A stretch of DNA of 64,000 bases from JAWLGZ01 sp041690635 (GCA_041690635.1 JAWLGZ010000001.1:434001-498000); one strand, 5' to 3'; positions 45,685 through 55,772 are shown, counted from the stretch's first letter. Made by a program: numbers and translations. The notes: generated by a model not told the origin, from the letters alone.

Positions 45685-47834
45685 TTTGATGTCAGCTGCT
45701 TGAACCGTTCCGGCCCTGCATCAATTACGGCCCGCATTTCTCTGCGCAGCCGATCGTGGCGGCGTGCAATGCCGAACGCCAGCGCAACCGCGAGCGCCAC
45801 ATCGACGGCAGCCCACCGCAGGATGTACATCCACCGCATCACCGGCCCACCCGGCAATCTCGCGTGGTAGCGCAGATTGGCCCGGATCAATTCCGCGATT
45901 CTCCTGATGGGTTTGTCGGAAAACGCAAAGACCATCCGGCGGAAATAGGGGTAGATGCGATCCGGGTCATTCCGAAGACGCGGGTCGTGCACTCCGGCTA
46001 GCGACGTAAGGTAATCATGGTTCAACAAAGGGTGCAGGAAGGCACGCACCATGTACTTTGCGCTCCTGCTTTGCATATTGGTGATAAAGCTATTGTTGCC
46101 ATGAATCCGGTAATAGCCGAGCGGTTCATCCAGCGACAGGAGCGGCCCGTGCAGCGCCGCGCCGTAGGCCAGCGGGTTATCGGCGCATATCCGCCAGTCC
46201 TCTTCGGGAAAGGGCGTCAGTTGGCGGGCCACGTCCGCCAAGACGCTCATCGCGGAAGTTGGCTGGAACACCCAGTGGTTGCCCCTCTCGCCGAAATGCT
46301 CATAAACATCTCCAATCACCGCCTCCACCTCACCCTGATGCACCGGCAAACCAGTATTCGCGTCCCTTCCCGTCATCACATCCTGGTCCGACTCGAACTC
46401 CAGCAGACGGTGGCAAATAAGCCCCCATTTTCCGAGTCTGAACCGTGAAACGACCCATTCAACCTTTTCCGGCTTGAACAGGTCATCCGAGTCGAGAAAA
46501 CACAATATTTCGCCTTTCGCCGCGCTGATGCCTGCATTGAATGCCGAGGCCTGGCCGCCGTTTTCCTTGAGTACCGTTCGCACCCGTCCTTCATAGTGCG
46601 CAAGCACTTCTCTCGATTCGTCCGTGGAGCCGTCATCGACGACGATCACCTCCAGATTCGTCCATGTCTGGGAAAGCACACTATCTATGGCCCTGGCGAG
46701 ATAACGGCCATAGTTGTAGTTGGTCACAATAACGCTCACCAGGGGATTCGGCGAAAGACAGGGGCCGTCCGCCGTGCCCGTCGTGCCGAAGTCTGGATGA
46801 CGACGAAGATAGCCGGCCGTTTGGCAATCGATACGCACCCAGTCTTCGCTTCCTAGCCGACGCAAGCGCACATCATATTCGCCCCTCCATCTCCAGAGCG
46901 CTCGGGCGCGACCGCGATGCTCTTCACGGCACAAGCGGCGTTCGACAGGAGATAGCGCTGCCCGCGCGCAGCTCCACGTCCCGACAGTGGCACGGTAGAT
47001 TTCATGGCCTAACTGACGCCATATGACACCTGGCGCCGACCGTTCCTGACCATACCGATCATACGGGTCGAGAAACACGGAACTTTCGCCCCAACGAGAC
47101 TTTAGCTGCAGCAGAAACTCGACCGTGGTGAACTCCCCCGCGATGAAACGGCGCAACCGCAGGTCCTCGTCATGCGCGAGCCGCCAACCCGCCAAGCGCA
47201 AGGCACGGCAGAGTTCATCGAATCCGAAAAAATAGAAGACTTCTTGCGGACGTCCGTCCTTCTGCGGAACGAATCCGTTCGAAACCAGGTCTTTCCATGC
47301 CGACCTGCGCAACGTCAATCCCGGACCGTCCGGCAACTCGCCCTGCCAGGTGACATCCCCGGTTCGACCCGCCCGGCGGCCAAGAACGTCCGCCACGTAC
47401 GTCCCCAGGGAAGGCTCCAACCCGGTCTCGAAAAACAGTTCGACGCTTGGGCTGCAGGCTCCGGTGTCCGGTCGTGCGGCCATGGCCTCGTATACAGTCC
47501 TCACCCAGTCGGAGGGCAGCCTATCGGAGTCATCGACGAAACTGACACACTCGTACCGGGCCTCCGCCAAGCCGCGACGCCAAACGGCAGCCCAACTTCC
47601 CTCCACCCACGAGACGACCTTCACGGGAACGCCCATTGCCTCGGCCCACCGGCTCGCCATCGCCTCTACGCTGTGTACCTGCTCTGAGACGACGAGGACG
47701 AGCACCTCCCAAGGCACCCACACCGGCACAACCTGCGCCGACAAACGCGCAAACGCTTCCGGCAAACCGCGCGCGGGGTCACGGCAACAGATAGCGATGC
47801 TGACCCCGAATCCCCTCGCCGTCATCTCGCCCAT
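45678..47834 (-). CDS. Bimodular family 2 glycosyltransferase
   Basis: This 718-residue protein contains two GT2-like modules. The N-terminal module (about 1-320) has GFGVSIAICCRDP and SFVDDSDRLPSDW, the latter replacing the usual DxD. The C-terminal module (about 360-600) is canonical, with VSVIVTNYNYGRYLARAIDS, VIVVDDGSTDES and CFLDSDDLF. A C-terminal membrane-associated helix (WAAVDVALAVALAFG) ends the protein. The start at 47834 overlaps the stop of the upstream KpsS-like gene by one base (TGATG). Two-domain GTs of this type often build repeating disaccharides, but the substrate is unknown. Confidence 0.8.
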   Translation of the reverse strand: MGEMTARGFGVSIAICCRDPARGLPEAFARLSAQVVPVWVPWEVLVLVVSEQVHSVEAMASRWAEAMGVPVKVVSWVEGSWAAVWRRGLAEARYECVSFVDDSDRLPSDWVRTVYEAMAARPDTGACSPSVELFFETGLEPSLGTYVADVLGRRAGRTGDVTWQGELPDGPGLTLRRSAWKDLVSNGFVPQKDGRPQEVFYFFGFDELCRALRLAGWRLAHDEDLRLRRFIAGEFTTVEFLLQLKSRWGESSVFLDPYDRYGQERSAPGVIWRQLGHEIYRATVGTWSCARAALSPVERRLCREEHRGRARALWRWRGEYDVRLRRLGSEDWVRIDCQTAGYLRRHPDFGTTGTADGPCLSPNPLVSVIVTNYNYGRYLARAIDSVLSQTWTNLEVIVVDDGSTDESREVLAHYEGRVRTVLKENGGQASAFNAGISAAKGEILCFLDSDDLFKPEKVEWVVSRFRLGKWGLICHRLLEFESDQDVMTGRDANTGLPVHQGEVEAVIGDVYEHFGERGNHWVFQPTSAMSVLADVARQLTPFPEEDWRICADNPLAYGAALHGPLLSLDEPLGYYRIHGNNSFITNMQSRSAKYMVRAFLHPLLNHDYLTSLAGVHDPRLRNDPDRIYPYFRRMVFAFSDKPIRRIAELIRANLRYHARLPGGPVMRWMYILRWAAVDVALAVALAFGIARRHDRLRREMRAVIDAGPERFKQLTSNY

Positions 47835-49108
47835 CACCGGACCCTCTCGGCAATCAGTTTGAGCAAGTCGGCAGGCGTTTTCGGCCGGCAGTATCGCTCG
47901 TAGAAAATTTGCCCGAATTCTGTCGCGCCATTCGGTCGGAAGCCACTGCACGCCATCGAGAGTTGTGCTCGAAGCGAAGCGGGGTCGGGCGCGTCCAAGG
48001 TAAAGCCGAGACCTCCGTAAAAACTATCGCCGCACACGACGATGGGTTTGCCGAGCAATGCCGTCTCCAGCCCGGCTTGTGAATTGACCGTCACCGCGAA
48101 CGCGCAACCATCGATTAGCCCGTAGGTGTCGAAGTCGTTGTTCGCATCGATTATTGCTCCCGCGTGCCGCAATCGCTCCCAAAGCCACGCGTCCTCTCGA
48201 ATCTTCCGATAGGTCAGCCGGTCATATCGCCTGCCGAGCAACGGGTCTTTTCCCGTCGCCTCTTTCGGATGAAGCTTGATCACCAACTGATGACGATTGT
48301 CCTCGCACCACTGGACCAATTCGCGGAGAATCGCTAGCGGCGTGCCCCAACGGCCGATCCCGAAAATAATCGATGCATCGGTCAATACCTGACCTAAGAA
48401 CAAAACGATCGGCCTGGCCAAGTCGACTTCCAGCGCCCTTGCCGGAGCGGCATGCTCCTGCGACTTGAGCGTCCGCAATCGCTCGATGATGCCTCGCTCG
48501 AACAGCCCTGCCTGTTGCGCCGAAACGGCCCCCCGGTGCCGCCAGTAGTAATTCTTTGCCAAATTGCGATTCGTGGTGGTACCTGAAATGTCGTCCCAAA
48601 GCATCTTTCCCGACAGGGCCGTGTTCTCGAGTGCGAGAAGCGGAACGCCTGATTCGATGGCCAGGGCTCGCGCAACCGCATTGACCGGTTCATAGCCGTG
48701 AACAAGGACGATCAAATCGGGCGGCGTCTTCTGAAACAGCCTCTTCGTGACTCGATAGGTATCCGACAATATGGCCCGCCATTTGGCCGAGACCATGGAA
48801 ACACTCGCGCCATTTTCCGGCTCTAGCGACTCCGTTTCGATACTGACGGCATACCGAACCGCATCGTTCAGGTAATCCGACCACTCCGCACCTGCCGCCG
48901 AATCCCGCCTCGAGCGCCCCCCACGACCGAACCGAATCGTGGCCATCCCCGCCTCACGCAACAACATGGAGACCTCGCGGGCGTCGAAACCAAGCCACGC
49001 CAACTGCTTGTGGGGCAAGGCAACCGTCGGCCGTCTCGGCCTGGCCTTGCCCCGCACGAACCGCTGCAGCAATTGACCGAACACGTTCCCCTCTAGGCAA
49101 ACACTCAA
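47834..49108 (-). CDS. Capsule-biosynthesis glycosyltransferase-like protein (KpsC/KpsS-like)
   Basis: This 424-residue protein matches the capsule_synth family: a C-terminal domain with VIKLHPKE and the NSQAGLETALLGKPIVVCG segment. In KpsS and KpsC this fold adds the Kdo linker on the lipid anchor of ABC-exported capsules. No cognate kps genes are present, so a different linker role is possible. The start at 49108 overlaps the pyruvyl transferase gene by four bases, making this part of a continuous leftward operon of GT, KpsS-like, pyruvyl transferase and nitroreductase genes. Confidence 0.78.
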   Translation of the reverse strand: MSVCLEGNVFGQLLQRFVRGKARPRRPTVALPHKQLAWLGFDAREVSMLLREAGMATIRFGRGGRSRRDSAAGAEWSDYLNDAVRYAVSIETESLEPENGASVSMVSAKWRAILSDTYRVTKRLFQKTPPDLIVLVHGYEPVNAVARALAIESGVPLLALENTALSGKMLWDDISGTTTNRNLAKNYYWRHRGAVSAQQAGLFERGIIERLRTLKSQEHAAPARALEVDLARPIVLFLGQVLTDASIIFGIGRWGTPLAILRELVQWCEDNRHQLVIKLHPKEATGKDPLLGRRYDRLTYRKIREDAWLWERLRHAGAIIDANNDFDTYGLIDGCAFAVTVNSQAGLETALLGKPIVVCGDSFYGGLGFTLDAPDPASLRAQLSMACSGFRPNGATEFGQIFYERYCRPKTPADLLKLIAERVR

Positions 49109-50406
49109 GACTGGTCGAGCAGGTCAACGACACCCGCCAGGAAATCACGGCTGGCGGTCAACTTCGCCTCCCGCTTGGCCAGCAGTTCCCGGCGTATGGA
49201 TTCCCGGTTCCTGTAAACGTCGCGAAGCGCCTCTTGCCCCGCATCGCCATAGAACTGCGCCGCCTTCAAACAGAAGGCCTGCTGATCGAAGTTAGTCATC
49301 GCACCCGTGTTTTTATGGTGGTAATAGTCGTCAAGGCTGACGGACACAGCGGGAACCCCTTCCCCCATAGCGAACACCAGCGGATGGTGTTTGAACGACA
49401 CCACACACTCCGCGCCGCCGACCGCCGCTCGGGCCAATCGGTAGTCGTAGTCGTAGCCAAGGATCGAAGCCGGGAACCGCATATTCCGTATAGCCCCTCT
49501 TTCGGGCTCTTCATCAACGCTGGCCATCGGTAGAAAAAGTACCTGCGAACCCGTCTCTTCAACGAATTCATCGAGCAGCTCAGCCAGCCGCCGCGAGGTC
49601 CGTTGCCGCGTCGCTGCATCCATGCCCCAATGGTGGTAATTAACGCAGACGTATGGTCTGTCCGGCACGATTCCACTTTCCTCGAGCGACTCCCGGAGGG
49701 CGGTGACCGGCGCTTTTCCACAAAACAGCGCGTCATCGAAAGACGGGGTCAACCGGTCTTCGCGGACACCGAGTTCAACCAGTTCTATCACCGATTGTTC
49801 CGGGTCACGCAATGAAATCGCCAACGCCTCGGAAAGAGCCTCCTTGGCAAGAAAACGATCGGCCCACGTGCGGAAGATGCCTATCGTTTGCCCGGTAAGA
49901 AAATAGGGCGTCCCCAAGTGACGGCACAACTGCATTACGAGGCAGGTATCCCAAAGCCGACTGCGCGTCATTCCCGTCAAAAAGCCCCCGCCAGAAACAT
50001 GCAGAACATCGGAGGATTGCAGGCGCTTGAGAAACGCGATCTCCTTGCCAGACGCGAACAGGGGCGGAAAACCGGCCCGCATCATTTTGGCCGCGGCGGT
50101 CAATCGCAACCATGTCTTCCAAAACTGAAATACGAAGACGCGATCCGATTTGTGATAATGGGACTTATTGCCTGAATTGAACAAGAGCACGCGTGAAGCG
50201 GTTTCACTCGTTACGCCATGATGGCTTGCTGTGTACCCGGGATTCGGCGATAGCACAACGATCCCCACAGTGGGCCTCACCTCTGTCCAGAGGTCGATAT
50301 TTGCAGCGAGCTGCGCTTCGTCACCCGTGTTACCGTAGCCGTAACCACCGACTATGGTGACCTTCAGGCTACGCTCGCGCGCCGACTTACTGTCTGTGGC
50401 TTTCAT
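49105..50406 (-). CDS. Polysaccharide pyruvyl transferase family protein
   Basis: This 433-residue protein shows the family core: KVTIVGGYGYGNTGDEAQLA at the N-terminus, LHVSGGGFLTG, YFLTGQTIGIF, and VSFKHHPLVFAMGEGVPAVS near the C-terminus. The family transfers pyruvate from PEP onto sugars, forming ketals that add negative charge to glycans. It overlaps the nitroreductase gene by 20 bases and the KpsS-like gene by four, so it is translationally coupled within the operon. Confidence 0.88.
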   Translation of the reverse strand: MKATDSKSARERSLKVTIVGGYGYGNTGDEAQLAANIDLWTEVRPTVGIVVLSPNPGYTASHHGVTSETASRVLLFNSGNKSHYHKSDRVFVFQFWKTWLRLTAAAKMMRAGFPPLFASGKEIAFLKRLQSSDVLHVSGGGFLTGMTRSRLWDTCLVMQLCRHLGTPYFLTGQTIGIFRTWADRFLAKEALSEALAISLRDPEQSVIELVELGVREDRLTPSFDDALFCGKAPVTALRESLEESGIVPDRPYVCVNYHHWGMDAATRQRTSRRLAELLDEFVEETGSQVLFLPMASVDEEPERGAIRNMRFPASILGYDYDYRLARAAVGGAECVVSFKHHPLVFAMGEGVPAVSVSLDDYYHHKNTGAMTNFDQQAFCLKAAQFYGDAGQEALRDVYRNRESIRRELLAKREAKLTASRDFLAGVVDLLDQS

Positions 50407-51271
50407 CCGCCGGCATCCGCGCCTGCTCGTGACGACGTGCGAGCGCCCTTCGTACTTCGAGGCCGTAAACCGTCTTGTCGATGGTGCCGGCTACCGACAT
50501 CAGCAGCCCGCTCATGCCCGAGAGGAGTCGAAGCTTGAGCAACTGCATCCGGTTCAGCGGCTGGCCGGCGCTGCCTTCCCCGCGCTGGCCTATCAAATAA
50601 TGGGCTATTGGCTTGCGCTGTGTAGTAGCCCAATTACTGGCTCCATGCATTTTTTCGCCCCGGGGAAAGCCGTTCGAGTCCAACCCGGAACTGGGATAAC
50701 CCAGGATCACGATGCCCTGAACCTTGTACCACGACGGAATCTCATATTGGGCAAAGGCCTGCGCCCACGATTTTCCGCTAAGCAGCCGGCTTCGTGTCAT
50801 GCGCTCGGAGGCCGATAGCCAGCAACTTCCGACTCCCAGAGCGGCCGCCATGTTCAACATGTTTTCGATGGAGGCCGCGCAATTTTGTATTTCCATCGAC
50901 TCCCAGATGTAGTACTCCCCGATGTCCCTGTAGTCAGTCAACGACGCGTCGGCAAAAACGACGATAACTGCGGCGGCGCCCCCGATGAGCCCGGCTTCCT
51001 TTCTGGCCCTCATCTTTCCCGCGGTTGCGTACGGCCATACGTAGCGGATCCTGCCCAGAGCGGCCTTCTCGTCCGGGCTTTCGATAACCAAGAACCGCTG
51101 ATTTTGCGCATTGGAGCCGCTCGGAGCATAGATCCCCGCCTCCAAAATGGCATCCAGATGCTCGCGCTGCAACGGTTCGTCACGGAACTGCCGAACAGAA
51201 CGGCGGTTCTTTAGCACCGCAGCTACCGCTTGCGCCCTTGTTTCGCATTCGCGACCGTCATCACGCATCAC
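50387..51271 (-). CDS. Nitroreductase-family protein in glycan operon
   Basis: This 294-residue protein has the FMN-binding NRRSVRQFRDEPLQREHL and APSGSNAQNQRFLV motifs and the later GVGSCWLSAS segment, with an extra C-terminal region of about 80 residues beyond the usual nitroreductase. Nitroreductase genes are often found beside polysaccharide pyruvyl transferases in glycan clusters, where they may oxidise or reduce a sugar or cofactor; this is association, not proof. It overlaps the pyruvyl transferase gene by 20 bases, so the two are probably used together. Confidence 0.82.
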   Translation of the reverse strand: MMRDDGRECETRAQAVAAVLKNRRSVRQFRDEPLQREHLDAILEAGIYAPSGSNAQNQRFLVIESPDEKAALGRIRYVWPYATAGKMRARKEAGLIGGAAAVIVVFADASLTDYRDIGEYYIWESMEIQNCAASIENMLNMAAALGVGSCWLSASERMTRSRLLSGKSWAQAFAQYEIPSWYKVQGIVILGYPSSGLDSNGFPRGEKMHGASNWATTQRKPIAHYLIGQRGEGSAGQPLNRMQLLKLRLLSGMSGLLMSVAGTIDKTVYGLEVRRALARRHEQARMPADESHRQ

Positions 51272-51361
51272 TACCGAGCCTCTCTTCTCTGATAACGGCG
51301 TTTAGGTGCAGCCGACCCGAAACCCGAACTTTGCAGAATGGCTGTCGGATATCGTCGCCCG

Positions 51362-51532
51362 TTATGGCCCCAAGGTGACGCAGAGGGTCGAATCCCGAAA
51401 TCCGCACAGGTTCGGATGAAAGCAGGTGGTGCCCTTCAACCAAACAGGCAAACTCCCGTCGCCGCCGCAGAAACCGCATTCATCGATCCGGGCGGCCTCT
51501 TGGCGGACGACCTCTAGTCTCCGATCGGCCAT
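51362..51532 (-). other. Short cysteine-rich frame after the Wzt gene, possible gene remnant
   Basis: A 56-residue frame starts at an ATG overlapping the Wzt stop by one base (TGATG), the usual coupled arrangement. It reads MADRRLEVVRQEAARIDECG then FCGGDGSLP, with six cysteines. The first pair (CGFC) resembles the zinc-binding start of some methyltransferases. It ends early, and the following 90 bases up to the nitroreductase gene have no good continuation in this frame. It may be a small gene or the 5' end of a lost one. Confidence 0.3.
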
Positions 51533-52749
51533 CATGCGACGGTCAAGGTCTCGCTGGTTCCGATGGAAAAACGAGCCTCATGGTAGACCGGCGCCGGGAC
51601 CATATACGGGCTTTCGACCTGCAGTTCCCAAACGGCGTTGGCCCATAGCAGGATCTCGCTTGAGTCACCGTCACGCAGCACCAAAGTCAACAACTTCCGA
51701 CCATTTCCCAAGGTCAGCGAAGGCACTTCGATGGCGATCTGACATTCTCTCCCGGTCACCGCCAGTGCGGCTCCGGTCTGCTTACTGTTGATGTGGCTAA
51801 TAATCTCGAGCGAGGGGTGATGAATACTCAAGCTCGCTTCCAAACACCTAAACCCGGGCGGGAGGGTCAGTGTCACCTTCACAACCAACGGGTCGCCCGC
51901 GTTTATCCGGATCGTCTCCTGATCAGCGATGTCGTTGACGGTCACACTCGACAACGTCACGCCTTCGGCGATGCTCCACGAGGAACCTGCCCTTGGAAAC
52001 TGCTTTTCGTAATCGCTTACGAGCAGGCTCGTCTTGTCCTGACGTAACAAACGCCCGGATTCAAGAAGCAACGATTCCGGGCATAGCCGGGCCACCTGTG
52101 ACATTTGGTGGGAAACAAATATCACGGCGGATCGCTTTGCCAGTTCGAACACGCGATTGTAACACTTGGTTCTGAACCCCATGTCGCCCACGGCCAACAC
52201 TTCATCCAAAATCAGGATGTCAGGTTCCGTGTGTGCCGCTACGGCAAAACCCAATCTCACCTGCATGCCGGAACTGTAGCTTTGCACCGGTGAATCCATG
52301 AAATCCGCCAATTCCGAAAATTCCACGATTTCATCGTACTTGCCGGCGATCTCTTTGGTCTTCAGTCCGAGCACGGCACCCGCCACATAGACGTTTTCTT
52401 TCCCCGTCAGCAGCGGGTTAAAACCGGCCCCGAGAGCGATGAGAGCGCCTACACGTCCCCGCGTAGTCACCCGACCCCGATCAGGCTTGATCAAGCCGTT
52501 CAACATGCGCAAAAGCGTCGATTTTCCCGCGCCGTTTCGGCCGATAAGACCGAGGCATTCGCCTCTCTTGACCTCGAAACTGACATCGTCCACCGCCCAA
52601 AACTCTCCGGGGCGAAGGGCGCCATTTCCTCCGTGTGGGCGCCCAATCAGCTCGCTGCCCAAGTCCTTCATGCCGTACCAAAGGGATGTCTTCAGGCTCC
52701 GGCAGAACTTCTTGGAGACATTTTCAACTTTGATCAGAGTCTCTGACAT
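51532..52749 (-). CDS. wzt: Wzt-type polysaccharide ABC transporter ATPase with C-terminal carbohydrate-binding domain
   Basis: This 405-residue ATPase has Walker A GLIGRNGAGKST, signature YSSGM and Walker B ILILDEVLAVGD. The domain after about residue 250 resembles the Wzt C-terminal immunoglobulin-like fold that recognises the modified end of the O-antigen chain. Together with the Wzm-like permease upstream it would export a chain assembled on undecaprenol. Because the Wzt C-domain in E. coli O9a-like systems recognises a terminal modification, the chain here may carry a capping group. It lies 12 bases after the permease gene. Confidence 0.92.
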   Translation of the reverse strand: MSETLIKVENVSKKFCRSLKTSLWYGMKDLGSELIGRPHGGNGALRPGEFWAVDDVSFEVKRGECLGLIGRNGAGKSTLLRMLNGLIKPDRGRVTTRGRVGALIALGAGFNPLLTGKENVYVAGAVLGLKTKEIAGKYDEIVEFSELADFMDSPVQSYSSGMQVRLGFAVAAHTEPDILILDEVLAVGDMGFRTKCYNRVFELAKRSAVIFVSHQMSQVARLCPESLLLESGRLLRQDKTSLLVSDYEKQFPRAGSSWSIAEGVTLSSVTVNDIADQETIRINAGDPLVVKVTLTLPPGFRCLEASLSIHHPSLEIISHINSKQTGAALAVTGRECQIAIEVPSLTLGNGRKLLTLVLRDGDSSEILLWANAVWELQVESPYMVPAPVYHEARFSIGTSETLTVA

Positions 52750-52761
52750 GGGCGGCTCGGG

Positions 52762-53613
52762 TTAGGCGCTCATACGCTCGATGACGATCGGCATGGCGGC
52801 GCGATAGATCACCCACACGAGGCCGCCAAGGCCGAGAACGGCAATGTTCACGGCCAGAAAGCTCCCAATCAGCTCGGGGGTGAATCCCGTGAGAACGTCT
52901 CTAGCGGTTGTGACCAACGGCGTCAACGGATTCAGTCGGAACAGGGTGGCAGCGATACCGTCGGCCGGAATGGGGAACACGACGGGGGTAAGATACATGA
53001 AGAACTGCATTAGCAACGGCAGCCCCTTGCCGATGTCCGTATAGAGTATACCTACGGGGGTTATCAACATGCCGAACACGGTACCGGCAAGAACGAGCGA
53101 GAGCAAAGCGAAGGGAAAGAACAACACCCCCCAACCCGGGATGACGCCGAGAGGGATGACAACGGCAAGCAAAACCCCGACCTTAATCCCTGCGTTGAAA
53201 AGCGTCTGATAGATCCCGGACACGACCAAAGCCTCGTGTGGGAAATTGATCTTGGCGAGCATCGGCTTGGCCGCTGTGGTCTGTTGCAAAGGCGCATTGA
53301 CCGCATCCATGAAGATCGCCCAGAGGATGGTGCCGGTGAACACGTAGACGGGATAGGGCAGCGCGGTCTCCTGGACCGTCACGATCCCACTGCCCTGGAT
53401 GAATATCCAGGCACCGGCGTTCGCTATTGGAAGGATGAAGGCCCAGAGAAGGCCGAGCGCGGTCTGCCGATACTGGGCACGGACGTCCCGAAGTGCGAGC
53501 TGCCACGCCAGGTCCCGACTCGCCCAAAGGTCGTGGAACATCCCAAGCAGCATACGCTTCGGACTACGCAGGGCGGACTCTGGCGTGTAAACCGTAGTCT
53601 TTAATTCATCCAT
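52762..53613 (-). CDS. wzm: Wzm-type polysaccharide ABC transporter permease
   Basis: This 283-residue permease has the ABC2-type membrane pattern: an N-terminal amphipathic segment (RDLAWQLALRDVRAQYRQTA) and about six helices with the LLMQFFMYLTPVVFPIPADG motif in the fifth. The ATG at 53613 begins at MDELKTTVYTP; an upstream frame to 53703 is not supported. It is followed by wzt after 12 bases. About 160 bases upstream, with no feature seen, is the galE remnant. Confidence 0.92.
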   Translation of the reverse strand: MDELKTTVYTPESALRSPKRMLLGMFHDLWASRDLAWQLALRDVRAQYRQTALGLLWAFILPIANAGAWIFIQGSGIVTVQETALPYPVYVFTGTILWAIFMDAVNAPLQQTTAAKPMLAKINFPHEALVVSGIYQTLFNAGIKVGVLLAVVIPLGVIPGWGVLFFPFALLSLVLAGTVFGMLITPVGILYTDIGKGLPLLMQFFMYLTPVVFPIPADGIAATLFRLNPLTPLVTTARDVLTGFTPELIGSFLAVNIAVLGLGGLVWVIYRAAMPIVIERMSA

Positions 53614-53775
53614 TGCCGGACCGCCTGAACAAAATAAGCGAAGGCCGCATCTGAAGAAGCTCCGACATGCTGACGGCCACGCAGATATCTCGGAACAAAT
53701 CACCGATCAGCTTTGATGGGTGGCGTAAAGCAGGCCCGGGGGTGTAAATGGTCAGGCGATCTTGGGGGAACTGGT

Positions 53776-53951
53776 TCATGTTCGGGCTGGTTGGTCGTTC
53801 AGATCGCCTTCCTCCAACGGGCCCCAGCGCACCGCGCTACGAAAGCCACGACTAAAGTTGTCGTAGGTGATCGGGGTATGCCCGGCCTGCGCCAGCGCCT
53901 TGCAGGCGTGACTGCCGATGTAGCCGGCGCCCCCGGTGACGAGGACGCGCA

Positions 53952-53952
<1 letters not shown>
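53776..53952 (-). pseudogene. Truncated galE remnant (UDP-glucose 4-epimerase N-terminus)
   Basis: The frame gives 58 residues with the full N-terminal signature of GalE: MRVLVTGGAGYIGSHACKAL, then YDNFSRGFRSAVRWGPLEEGDL. This is the NAD-binding start of the extended SDR family. Complete GalE has about 330-340 residues, but here the frame diverges after GDL and stops at residue 58. The ATG overlaps the stop of the upstream UDP-glucuronate decarboxylase gene by one base, so it was once translationally coupled. The rest of the gene appears deleted; the sequence from 53776 to the permease shows no continuation. Confidence 0.85.
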
Positions 53953-54914
<962 letters not shown>

Positions 54915-55018
54915 GGGGGCTCCACTCTTCTGGGCTTCAGGTTCTTTCCCGGCTAAATGGCGGCCCGGCCTGCCGGTACCGCTGCGATGCTGTGTCGTTA
55001 TCCCGTGCCCACCTGCTG

Positions 55019-55570
55019 TCACGGAAGCACCTCGCTCACCCATAGCGGCAGGATGGGGCGCTTACTCAGCATGGGGATCATCCGCTGGTATTCCGTCCGG
55101 CTGAGCACCAACGTGCGGATCTTCCGGCCGATATAGCGCTCGGTCTTGCGCACAAGATCGTTCAGGTTGGCCTGGTCTATATCGCCGACCAAGCCGAGAT
55201 CGATGATGCCGGTATCCTTCCCCTCGGCGTAGTCGTCGAGCAGAAAGGCCCGTTCCAGCTGCCCCAGACGGCCGATCACACTGTCGATGATGCGGTCCAT
55301 GCCCAGCGCCTTGCGCACCATGGAGTGCAATTCCGGGTACAGCGGGTGGCCTGTGTTTGCGCGGTAGTGAATCTGTCGCCCCTGCTTCTCGCTTGCGATC
55401 AGCCCGGCCTCGCTGAGTTGACTCAGTTCGTCCTTCACCCGGCTCGGGGAGACGGAGAACTCTTCGGCCAATTCGCGCAGGTAAGCATTGCCCTCAGGAT
55501 TGAGGAACAACCGCATCAGGATTCTAATGCGTGTCTTGCTGGTAATCAGGCCGCTGAAGAGGTCTTTCAC
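55019..55570 (-). CDS. ArsR-type winged-helix regulator with degenerate nucleotidyltransferase domain
   Basis: This 183-residue protein has an N-terminal winged helix (TSKTRIRILMRLFLNPEGNA, AEEFSVSPSRVKDELSQLSE) and a C-terminal nucleotidyltransferase-like domain (about 100-180: FLLDDYAEGKDTGIIDLGLV) that appears to lack some catalytic residues. Such ArsR/nucleotidyltransferase proteins are commonly found at surface-polysaccharide loci. A perfect palindrome (CGTTCTGT-TTT-ACAGAACG) lies nine bases before its start, making autoregulation likely. The UDP-xylose synthase gene is 104 bases downstream on the same strand. Confidence 0.8.
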   Translation of the reverse strand: MKDLFSGLITSKTRIRILMRLFLNPEGNAYLRELAEEFSVSPSRVKDELSQLSEAGLIASEKQGRQIHYRANTGHPLYPELHSMVRKALGMDRIIDSVIGRLGQLERAFLLDDYAEGKDTGIIDLGLVGDIDQANLNDLVRKTERYIGRKIRTLVLSRTEYQRMIPMLSKRPILPLWVSEVLP

Positions 55571-55579
55571 GCCGATTCA

Positions 55580-55598
55580 CGTTCTGTTTTACAGAACG
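55580..55598. promoter_or_regulatory. Palindromic operator upstream of the ArsR-type regulator
   Basis: The 19-base sequence CGTTCTGTTTTACAGAACG is a perfect inverted repeat of 8-base arms with a 3-base centre, directly before the regulator's start codon at 55570. Its position and symmetry suggest a binding site for the dimeric regulator itself, blocking or controlling translation or transcription. Confidence 0.7.
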
Positions 55599-55772
55599 AT
55601 AAACGTGTAGTGATGTCGTGGTCAAGAGGATTTTGATGGCTGGTTGGAGGATGAATTTGGCTCACACAGAAGACCGGTAATCCAAGGGGGGGCCTGCAGG
55701 AGCACGGCTTGCGGGGGGATTAGGGCCTCAATCGCCCAATGAATTCGGCTCCTACACAGACATTGTTGTTTG

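Noticed and set aside
51261..51479. 72-residue frame upstream of the glycan nitroreductase
   Set aside because: It has no recognisable motif and overlaps the nitroreductase start; the frame coupled to wzt at 51532 is better placed, though also weak.
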